In this document: positions 55,139 to 64,000 of the stretch, piece after piece
How the letters are laid out: the number at the start of each line of letters is the position of its first letter
Position numbering within the stretch: position 1 is the first letter of the stretch
NCBI GenBank assembly: GCA_964020975.1
Contig: OZ026617.1
Coordinates: 30,031,859-30,095,858, forward strand
Reading direction: 5' to 3'
DNA from: Hermodice carunculata
Taxonomy: Eukaryota > Annelida > Polychaeta > Eunicida > Amphinomidae
DNA: 64,000 nt
Translations under genes and position numbers: made by a program
The notes under the pieces: model-generated
What the model was told of the DNA's origin: nothing
The model's input: the letters and a program-made list of their open reading frames with translations, nothing else
The model's database searches: none

Positions 55139-56890
55139 GTAAGCATTCAGAATAAAAAATGGTACCAATATGTACATTTCCAGGTTTCCAGAAGGGTTAG
55201 TAATAAAAATGAAGTCTGTCTCTATTGTTGTCATTGGCATGTAACAGCACAGTTGTTAGTAGGCATTTTTCATGACGTCTCGATAGCGACGTCTTGGAAA
55301 AAGGAGAACAAGAGTCTACCATTGATACAAGAAATGCAATAGATTTCAACATTTAGGCTTGTCATTTTCACTTACTGAAAATGTTAATTTATTCATTTAT
55401 TTTTTGTCAAGGTGCTGTTTTGTAAGTTATAAAAGTTATTGCAGTGACATCTCCTGTGCCGTGACTGTACTAATATTTAACACGTCTTTTATTTATGGGG
55501 GGAACTCCTCTGACACAGCGTCGCCAATTGTATAATTGTTTTTCAATTGCCGCATTTATTTTTACCCAGCGGGACCGGTTTTCTCGCTTTCCTTCAGAGC
55601 CCTCTTTTCGCTGAGTGAGGACAGACGTCCTTCACGTGTGGTTCTGATATTCATGCCATATAATAGCATATTGGTTCATGGTGAGTCTTTTTTTTTTATC
55701 ATAAGTTTTTTTTCCATGAAATGCACTCGTATTTCCTCCAGCTTTTTTGGTATATATTTTTCTTTCTTTTTAACTCGCTTTTTGGGCATATTTTGTTCCT
55801 ATAGCACCATGGGCGGCCTTGTCAAGCCAGTCACACCAGTCACAAGGGACTCGTGGTTTTGCCTCCCATATAAGCTATGGTTTTGTTCCTGCTATGCCAT
55901 GTTACTGTCTACTGCCCATTAGACTCCCATACACGTTTTGTAAGTTTTTGCTTGTCTTCGTTATTTGCATCATTGCAGCAATATAGGGATATAAATGCGC
56001 CAGTAAAATTGAATTTATATTTGTGTGCACATGACTTGTACAGGCAGACCATTGGTATGCACCCGTACGTAATGCATTCAGCGTATTCAAATAACTTGAA
56101 CACAGAACTTGGTACAAATGTCTTACCTGTGCATTAATGTTCTGCATTGCTTACTGTCTGTTGTTTTTGGCGCTGAAGATTTGCTGATTAATTGTGCCCA
56201 CATATTGCAAAGATATGCATGTGCGCAGATCTATGCATTAGAAGTTGCTTATCATATATGCTCATAACTCGACTGCATTTTGAAGAGCTTTTCTATGTAG
56301 AATATTGTCTAGTACGTTAACTAATTTTGCGGACATGCGACATGGATTATGACTTTTCTCTCAGGGGACGTAAAATTGCTTGAGTGGAATATTAGCTGTG
56401 TAATTTCTTATGGTCGGGAAGTTAAGATGAATACAAATTCGTGTGTTCTTAGACATTGTAAATTATTCTAATAGCTGTTTAGAGTTCACGTGTTTTGCCT
56501 GACGTAAATATAAGGATAGTGTGACACGCGTCATGCAAATTTAACTTAGAATGAGAATGTGTTTGCCATCACATTCGCGTGTAAATTTCGCGAGTTCGCG
56601 CATGTAGGCTTAATTGTCCTAAAGTTAAACCATGCTGAATATTTGGCAAATGTTTCGACTTTGTGTGTTATATCTTATGGCTGGTAAAACTTGTAATTGT
56701 ATTTTTCTTGTTTTTTTTCAGCTTTATGAGACATGTGTAAGGCACATACTCAATAAAGGAATCTGGTGGTCTAATTTGGACATGTCGGGGATTCGTTCTG
56801 TAGAAGTGACAAGGCTCATATTTTCAGTAAAAGCTAAGTCTATCGGTGGTGCCACTGGTACTTGAGTCATTCATGATATTGATCTCATCT
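55139..56890. other. No gene recognised
   Basis: Long sequence with only short frames. A small palindrome GACGTCTCGATAGCGACGTC lies at about 55275. T-rich stretches occur around 55685-55770. No element ends were seen. Confidence 0.5.
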
Positions 56891-58345
56891 ATTCTCCCGC
56901 TAAGTTTAACATGAGATACTACATGTACCCACACTGTATGAGACTGTCTAAAATAATGTCCCCATGCTGATTTCTCTATCACAATTTGGGAACATTATCT
57001 CTCACAGTGTAGGGACATTATGTCCTTATATTCAGTGAGATAATTATGCTAAAACAAATGAAAACCAGATACAGGAGCATTCCTGGAGATACTGGGGATG
57101 GGAATGAAGTGAATATTGGGCGACCTTGGGAGGCCAATATTCACATCATCCCCAATATCGAAAGGAATAATCCTGTATCTGGTTTATCATATGTCAAATT
57201 TTCAAGTTTTACAAGAAACAACCTAAATTTACGGAATCTTGATCATAACCTGACACAATAAACCACTAAACACACAGTCCAGAGCCCGTTCAGGCCTAAT
57301 GCTAGGCCTAATGATGAACCTCGATGTAAACATATGAGGTCAAAAAGTAAGACGGGCATCACGTTCACCATGGCAACCAGTGACGTCAGAAAGATCATTA
57401 TCCAATGAGACACCCATCCCAATATCTCGATTTATTGAATGTCTAGAATCCTATGCATACCCATATTAATTGTGTGACATATAATAACATGAGATACCAC
57501 AATGTGCCCACACTGTGTGAGACTTTAAGATAATGTCCCGATACTGAGTTCACTTATCACAATTTAGGAACATTATCTCTCACAGTGTGAGGACATTAGA
57601 ACATTATTGCTCACAGTGTGGGGACATTATGTCCTTATATCGAGTGAGATAATATCGTAAAACATAACATGAGATACTACAATGTGCCAACACTGTGTGA
57701 GCCTTTAAGATAATGTCTCCGTACTGCGTTCTCTTATCACAATAAACGAACATTATCTCTCACAGTGTGAGGACATTGGCACACTTAGTCTATCTCTCAC
57801 AGGGTGGGGACATTATGTCCTTCTATTGAGATAATATCCTAAAACAAATAACATGAGATACAACAATGTGCCACACTGTGGGAAACTTTAAGATAATGTC
57901 CCCATACTGAGTTATCTTATCACAATATAGGGAACATTATCTTTCACGGTGTGAGGACATCAGAACATTATCTCTCAGAGTGTGAGGACATTAGAACATT
58001 ATCTCTCACAGTGTGGGGACATTATATCCTAATACTGAGTGAGACGATATCCTAAAATAAATAACAGGAGATACTACACAGTGTCCACACTGTGTAAAAC
58101 CTTCAAATAATGTCCCCATACTGAGTTCTCTTATCATAATTTAGGAACATTATCTCTCACAGTGTGAGGACATTGGAACACTTAGTCTATCTCTCACAGG
58201 GTGGAGACATTATGTCCTTATATTGAGTGAGATAATATTCAAAAACTAACAAAATGAGATACTACAGCGTGCCAACACTGTATGAGACTGTTTAAGATAA
58301 AGTCCCCATAATGAGTATACTCTTACTTTTTTCATAAATTGGGAA
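56890..58345. repeat. ~185-bp tandem repeat array, interrupted
   Basis: Units starting near AACATGAGATACTACA recur at about 56909, 57487, 57667, 57850, 58060 and 58250. Each contains CACACTGTGTGAGACTTTAA, ATAATGTCCCCATACTGAGT, TTATCACAATTTAGGAACAT and TATCTCTCACAGTGTGAGGA, some with an extra TCTCTCACAGTGTGGGGACA block. TCACACAGTGTGGG-type words occur in both orientations, so each unit can fold on itself. A 0.4-kb foreign segment splits the first unit from the rest. Confidence 0.9.
57056..57190. repeat. Foldback segment inside the 185-bp array
   Basis: AAAACCAGATACAGGAGCAT at the left is mirrored by ATCCTGTATCTGGTTTATCA at the right. The pairing continues through GATACTGGGGATG / CATCCCCAATATC and GTGAATATTGG / CCAATATTCAC around a 14-base loop. 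It is a hairpin-forming insert, part of the segment that interrupts the tandem array up to about 57480. Confidence 0.88.
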
Positions 58346-58404
58346 AGTTTCAATTTTTACGGAGAGACAAAATTAGTAGGGGGTAACAATGTTATATAAA
58401 CCTG

Positions 58405-58650
<246 letters not shown>

Positions 58651-58786
58651 TTGCATATATTCATGTGCATGTAAACATGTCAGGTCACAATTTAAACATT
58701 TTGGATCCTCTTGCCAATTGGTTTTGACAAAATCCAACAATATTGCATGGCAAATTTTGTGATAGATAACAAATGCATTAAATGTA

Positions 58787-61250
58787 ATGAACATTTTTTT
58801 CAATCATTATAGTGTAGACTTTGAAGATCCACTGGAAGAAAACATAAGACCAGACAATGACAGCATACTAGATACATCATGTGGAACCATGGCTACACCA
58901 TCCAATGACAATCCCACTGTCCTGCAAGTTGTGACTGGGTCTACTACTAATGCAAGCGAACATGTGACACCTGCAACAGAACCCAATTCAAGTATCCTTG
59001 AGTGTGGGGAGTGGAATACGGAAAATAGGGACAGGACTAGACTTCTTGATGAGAACTACCAAGAAGCATATACAAAGCAGTGGGTGCAGAAAAAGTGATC
59101 GACATCGTGGCAAACAATGTGTTTGTGATGGTCTCAAAAGACAAACTACTGGAACCATTCCACACATGTGGAAATATTGACTGTTGCCAGCCCGCAAATA
59201 TCTCTCATAAAAACACAATAGGTGCTACACTAGAGGTAACATGGACCTGTGTTGCAGGCCACACCAAAACATGGAGGGGGGGCCGGGGGGGGGGGGGCGC
59301 CACCTGGTGGTGAGGGTAACCACCTGAAACTTCTGTGGGTACTTTTTTGATCCATCAAAATCTTTGGTTATACTGACCATCATGTACCAAAGTATACAGG
59401 ACTGTTTTTTGAGAACCCAGTGATTTCAATGGACAACTTTTAATGCTTGGATGTTAGCTTGCTGGTGACTGGAGGGGATTTCCATTTTCATGAAGTCCAT
59501 ATACTAGTGGTACACAGTGAGCAACATGGCTGCCTCCAGCTTGGATTACTGACCAGTGTTCACTGCTGGTTTACAGTGGACACTCTGATACAGTGAACCA
59601 CATGCAATCATAGTGAACCTGCACTTACAGGAAACATTGGAGCTAGAACATAGTGGTCAGTACTGAACTTTTCTTTGAATTTGTGTGAAAATTTATGTGG
59701 CTTCAGAGGTTATGCAATACACTGCCACAGATGCAGCATGACCTGAGACCTGTCAGGTGTCAGTGAGCAACAACGGCCTTCACCTTCCCTGGAATAACAA
59801 CACATACTGGGTTGATCAGTGCTTGGATTCCCTGTTTGTGTGGTATATTGCTGAACAGTTTAGAAGCATATTCCTTGCTTTGATTATTGTTATATTACAC
59901 TATCTGCAACATATGGCAGAGATTATACCATAGACAATATATACAGTCAGCCTGCCTGCCTAAGTGATTAATGAGCGGCCTCTTTTAGTACCTTGAACTT
60001 TTTGCTTTCTGCTGCCATAGTTACTTCTGGCAATAGTTTTAACAAAATTGCTCTGTGGGCAAAAGCTCTCAATTTGACTTTTATATAAAAAAGACACATG
60101 AGACAATGCAGAAATTGTACACCTCAGATGCATCCAGATGTGGTGGAAAACTATGCAAAATGACATTTTTTCCAAACTTGAAGGACAGTCACTTGATGTC
60201 AGTGGAGACGGCCGTAGCGACTCACCCAGCCACATGGCACAATTTTGTTTCTATAGTTTCATGGCACCGGACCATGTGATCCATATGGAACTGATTGATA
60301 AATGAGAAGTCAAGCTGAAGTCTCCAAATATGGAGAAACTTGGCTGCCGAAGAGGTTTGGATTTCCTCGCCACAGTGTGCTGTGTTGCAAAATCTGTGTC
60401 AGATTCTCACACTCAAATCAAAGCAATGCTGCGGAATAAGTATACTGATATTGTCCATCAACTTGACATTTTCCATATAAGGAAGCCAATATAACAAAAA
60501 AAAAATCTACGAGGAGGCAAACAAAAAGGATAACAAAGATCTAAGAGACTGGTTGCAGTCTGTGAGGAATCACTTCTGGCACAGTTCTGAACACTGTCAG
60601 GGAAGTGCCGACAGGCTCAAAGAAATATGGATTAGCATCCTGCATCACGTGAGTGGCCAAAACAAGTGGGCAACTGGAAAATTGTTCACCTGGGCCTCTG
60701 AGCACCGGGGATCAGACAAAACTAACTCTGGACCCGGATGACCTCCAATGGAGGCTCTTCGTAAAGTCGTGATGGACAAGCAACTGTTGAAGGCCATCCC
60801 CTACTTTGTGCATTTCATGCACACACATGCTCGAGTCATTTCACAATGTAATACTTGCATATTGTCCAAAGTGACTCACTTTTACTTATGACCGCATGCT
60901 CCCAAGGTCCCGCTTGGCTGCTTTTGACCATAATCACCATTTGGGATGAAGTGCCCGCGTCAATAAGAACAGGCGCAAAGTGTACACCAGAAAGTGGTCA
61001 AAGCGGACAAAGCGGTGGGTGTCTGTAGTAGTCAGGGAACCCAAAGATTACAAGTATCTGCCACAATTGCTAAGTGTCGCACTTCATCTACACACACAAG
61101 AAAGCCGTGCATGGCACAAAAGAACAAAGGAGGTGCCTGTGAATCATCCTAAGAACATTGCATCAAATTTGGCCGAATTACCTGGTGTCAATTCTTGGGA
61201 CCTTGCTCAGGCAAAGATTAGTCGCTTTCCCAAAGGAAACTAGGTATTTA
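58787..61250 (+). mobile_element. Decayed DNA-transposon-like transposase (family 1)
   Basis: Plus-strand pieces of one transposase type are scattered here. N-terminal region: IDIVANNVFVMVSKDKLLEP, FHTCGNIDCCQ and EVTWTCVAGHTKTW (59080-59265), a Cys/His cluster. Core: MEKLGCKRGLDFLATVCCVA-like text and QIKAMLRNKYTDIVHQLDIF (60320-60480). Then DLRDWLQSVRNHFWHSSEHC and LKEIWISILHHVSGQNKW (60540-60680), and finally YTRKWSKRTKRWVSVVVREP (60980-61040). This matches a multi-copy metazoan transposase-like family with a DDE-type core. I cannot assign the superfamily (Kolobok-like is a guess). Stops and frame changes, plus about 800 unrelated bases between 59300 and 60050, show it is dead. Confidence 0.7.
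59274..59299. repeat. G-rich homopolymer run
   Basis: Two G runs (about 7 and 13) sit within GGAGGGGGGGCC and GGGGGGGGGGCGCC, a site prone to slippage and assembly error where transposase similarity also stops. Confidence 0.85.
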
Positions 61251-61646
61251 GTTGCACAAGGTTTAAAACGCAAACTTGGTCCTATAACATAGTGGAATAA
61301 ACCTCCCGACTTAAGCCCAAAAAGAAGTTGCATTGAAGCAGGACACACGCCCATGGAAATACCACTCTTAAACCTGCAAAATGCACCTGACTGGCTTCTA
61401 TTAGTAGTAGGTGTTTTCATTGGCACACTAGTTACAGTGTTTATGTGTGTGATATAATTGGCTCATGCTCGTAAGCTGAAGTATTGATTATGGCATAATT
61501 AGAATTTAGGCTCATGTTAGTATGCTGGGCTTGCCATATATTCTAGCCACAAAAGACTGACTAAATGAGTTGTAATATAAAATGTATAAGAAAGAGAATT
61601 AATTGTGAAACTAGTACCTGTTTTGTTTCCCAAAATATTTCTACAG
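61251..61646. other. No gene recognised; ends in a splice acceptor
   Basis: No domain or repeat was seen. It closes with CCCAAAATATTTCTACAG, a good 3' splice site for the kinase-like exon. Confidence 0.5.
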
Positions 61647-62131
61647 AGCCAGCTCCACCAACACTCAAGCCATCGTTTCCAGTGTTGACCAAGGAGCCTC
61701 TGAGCAGCCCAAGCAAGGCATAAGTGCACTGTCAAAGTCACATGTATTAACCAGCAAAGAATTGTTAAATTGTTCTCCTCATAAAGTTGTACTATTTCAA
61801 GGATGCATTGGTGTGGGAAAATCACACTTTTACGCGAATCACACACCTGCTGGTAAGACAAGTGCTCTACATGTACTTCTGAACAATATTATATAGTGGA
61901 TGAACACAATATAAAAACTGAGGAATTACTAGAAGTTCTCAATTTCTTTTATAACAGGATGATTTCTCATGCTGGATGGGAACTTCATCAATTGCGAACA
62001 TACTGGGAAATTGACATGATGACTCTCGGAACTCAATTGTCTGGATCAACAAAGGGAATAATATTGGACCGGTCATTTATGGATGTCCATACGTTCATGA
62101 AACTTTACCTGACTGAGTCAGAATACAAATA
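61647..62131 (+). CDS. Deoxynucleoside-kinase-like protein, two exons with a 44-nt intron
   Basis: Exon A (61647-61852) is open after the acceptor and ends with a P-loop: HKVVLFQGCIGVGKSHF. A GT...AG pair at 61853-61896 (GTAAGAC...TATATAG) is only 44 bases, and removing it keeps the frame (PAVDEHN). Exon B continues EELLEVLNFFYNRMISHAGW, ELHQLRTYWEIDMMTLGTQL and KGIILDRSFMDVHTFMKLYL, then TESEYKY. Walker A, the acidic/Gln-helix region and a DRS motif followed by an aromatic match the order in deoxynucleoside kinases, which phosphorylate nucleosides for salvage. A MITE begins at 62132, so the C-terminal lid region is cut or relocated. No ATG-containing first exon was found. A frameshift in place of a tiny intron is the alternative. 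Confidence 0.5.
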
Positions 62132-62348
62132 CTGTAGTTCTAGAAATTTTCGCGCGTGTTTAATTTCGCGCAAACTCATTTTTTCTGAAATTACAGAATT
62201 TTCGCACATTTTAGTTTCGCGCAATCCAATGCCAAACAATGTAGTGAAATACAATGCAACTTATTTTCACGCATTTTAATTTCGCACTTTAGGTGGTAGC
62301 GCGAAAAACGCAAAATTAAATCGAGCGCGAAAATTTCTAGAACTACAG
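62132..62348. mobile_element. MITE (217 bp), TA target duplication
   Basis: The ends CTGTAGTTCTAGAAATTTTC and GAAAATTTCTAGAACTACAG are exact inverted copies. CGCGCGT...TTTAATTTCGCGC / GCGAAAAACGCAAAATTAAA extends the pairing. TA flanks both sides (62130-62131, 62349-62350). Tc1/mariner-type mobilisation fits the TA duplication. Intact ends imply a fairly young insertion. It sits directly at the end of kinase exon B. Confidence 0.92.
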
Positions 62349-62350
62349 TA

Positions 62351-62930
62351 AACTATGTGGTCGATTGGTGAGGCTGAGGTTGTTCACACCATTTACTGGG
62401 TCATAGCCATCCACACACCACATTCAGGCTGGGTCAAGGGGCTGGGAAAGATTATAAACTTATGCTTACTTTTTATAATTTTTACATGAATAAAGCCCAA
62501 TTCAAAAAATAAAAGCTGTCATTACTCTCTATTTGAACAAATAGTCTGACAGGTCGTAATAATCCTGGGAGCTCATTATACTGGTTTTACGACCTGGTAA
62601 TACTGTGTTCCTATTGGATGGTCCTTGGGTATGGGGTAACATCATGAAAGAAATTGTTATTACAGGTATGTGTGTTGTTTTTATTGCCGATTGATCCATG
62701 ATTGAAATATTGGTTAATTTGCAGGCCTGCTACAAAATAATGTAAGCAAACGTTTATAATCATGTTAGTAAAGGGAACGAAAGTATAAAAATTTTGTAAA
62801 CTAAAACTTGAAATTTCTTTTTATAGATATGAAGGGAAATAGAATAAGTTACTAATAAAGTCGGAAAAAATCCATAAAACAATAGCTTAGTTGTGGTTTC
62901 AACTGTGTCATTTCAGGTCACCGTTGTGTT
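62351..62930. other. No gene recognised
   Basis: The first 100 bases may be the continuation of the kinase-like gene beyond the MITE, but no motif was found. The remainder is AT-rich. Confidence 0.45.
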
Positions 62931-62934
62931 GGTT

Positions 62935-64000
62935 CCTTTTCATTTCCCAGTCTGTGGAAAAATCTGTTGCCGCACATTTTCTTTCGAGGCCTATAACATA
63001 TCTGTGCTGGGAATGTCAAAAAAAACAACAGTCAAGTTGGCAAATCATCAAATCTCCCAGAGATAGTAAAGTCGGCAAAACTTAAGAAACAAGAGGAGCA
63101 TCTTCGAATTGTGAACCAAGAGCGAGATGTGTATAAAGACATGGTGAAGCAGAACAAAGATGCTATACATGCTATGGCACAGAAGCCTGTGTTGGGACCC
63201 CATCTACCATGCTCATCAGATATTCGTGGACACCACAGGTTTGATTTTGCCCAGCAGGTCCACACTCCTTCGAACCCCTTGCAGCCAGGCCCCATGTTCT
63301 TCCTGACTCCCAGAAAGTGTGGTACTTTTGGGGTCTGTTGTGAGGGGCTTCCATGCCAAGTGAACTACCTTGTGGATGAGTTCCACCACACCAGCAAAGG
63401 ATCCAACGCAGTACTTTCATATTTGGACCACTTTTTTTAGAACATTTCTTTGGGTGAAAAAGAAGTGGATTTACACTGTGACAACTGTGCCAGATAAAAT
63501 AAGAATTGATACACGCTCTGGTACCTCATGTAGCATGTGTTGACTGGCAGGCACAAAGAGATCACTTTGAACTTCCTTGTGACAGGACACACAAAATTCT
63601 CATACGATTGGTGTTGCGAACTATTAAAACAGAAATTCCGCCGCATTCAAGTGTCTTGCTTAGATGACATGGCCAAGTGTGTTGAATCAAGCACAGTGAC
63701 TGGTGTCAACATACCTCAGCTTGTGGGCAAAGAAAATGGAGAAGTGATTGTGCCCACATACAACTGGCACACTTTTCTTGAGCCCTACTTCAAGACTGTA
63801 CCTGGAATCAAGTCATTCCATCATTTCCGGTTTATGGCCAGCAGACCAGGTATTTGTCCTACTGAAAGTGGCACCAGATGCATTACCAGTGAAAAAACCA
63901 GCGACAATGCCTAGTCCAGGTTTTTCACAGCAGCGACAAGAATACTTGTTTCAGCACATCCAGGAGTTTGTACAGCCTGATGCACAGGACATTGAATGCC
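62935..64000 (+). mobile_element. Transposase-like gene remnant (family 2), runs off the right edge
   Basis: From about 63080 the text reads KKQEEHLRIVNQERDVYKDM, GPHLPCSSDIRGHHRFDFAQ, QVHTPSNPLQPGPMFFLTPR, KCGTFGVCCEGLPCQVNYLV (to about 63420), DNCARQNKN (about 63480), then TGRHKEITLNFLVTGHTKFS, YDWCCELLKQKFRRIQVSCL and VPTYNWHTFLEPYFKTVPGI (to 63830). This is a well-known multi-copy invertebrate family with a RNase-H-like core: DFAQQVH and LHADNCxGQNKNN hold likely catalytic acids. A stop after DHFF (63440) and frame changes near 63440-63540 show decay. The C-terminal part (SQQRQEYLFQHIQEFV) continues past the window. The DNA-transposon nature is inferred from copy number and fold. Confidence 0.7.

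Overview
This window is animal nuclear DNA dominated by repeats and mobile elements. The signs are AT-rich intergenic sequence, microsatellites, exon-like islands bounded by GT/AG splice signals, and fossils of many metazoan element classes. The mix (DIRS-type tyrosine-recombinase retroelements, a Polinton, Ty3/Gypsy, BEL/Pao, a Penelope-like piece, LINE pieces, MITEs, and a repeat rich in AGGTCA-like words ending in a GGACGGAC tail) suggests a marine invertebrate. A mollusc or another lophotrochozoan is my best guess; a hemichordate or lancelet is possible. No tRNA, rRNA or CRISPR was seen, and no complete host gene can be defined.

Layout. 1-6.97 kb: tandem array of ~0.5-0.8 kb monomers in a ~3.0 kb higher-order period, with TA microsatellites. 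7.5-9.65 kb: DIRS-type recombinase fossil cut by a gag-bearing element. 11.6-13.6 kb: gag-like remnant and a 939-bp hAT-like terminal-inverted-repeat element. 14.75-15.34 kb: second recombinase fossil. 16.1-20.1 kb: a very young LTR element with 906-bp LTRs, a 4-bp target duplication and no recognisable pol. 20.16-20.73 kb: array of about 23 short AAAACCC/GGGTTTT palindromes. 21.2-25.6 kb: dispersed repeats and a cysteine-rich gag-like remnant. 26.6-30.1 kb: possible host exons. 31-32 kb: Ty3/Gypsy pol remnant. 32.8-34.2 kb: another gag of the DIRS-like family, then a TTAA-flanked MITE and a foldback repeat.

37.3-44.3 kb: Polinton fossil (polymerase B part, packaging ATPase and several small genes, all on +), split by a 2.4-kb leader-plus-gag insertion bracketed by 27-bp direct repeats. 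45-50.3 kb: BED-finger fragment, another gag-like remnant carrying a poly-Asp tract, and a fourth gag copy. 50.3-54.3 kb: Penelope-like, BEL/Pao and LINE remnants around a P2X7-type cysteine-rich domain and a possible exon. 54.9 kb: a well-bounded exon. 56.9-58.35 kb: ~185-bp tandem repeats plus a foldback. 58.4 kb: pure 242-bp AG tract. 58.8-61.25 kb and 62.9-64 kb: remnants of two different transposase families. 61.65-62.13 kb: deoxynucleoside-kinase-like exons with a 44-nt intron, ended by a TA-flanked MITE.

The genes do not form one pathway. The window reads as a nest of successive insertions. The most unusual items are the young LTR element with an unfamiliar interior, the palindrome array beside it, the insertion inside the Polinton, and the kinase-like gene hit by a MITE. 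All calls come from reading the sequence; none was confirmed by a search.
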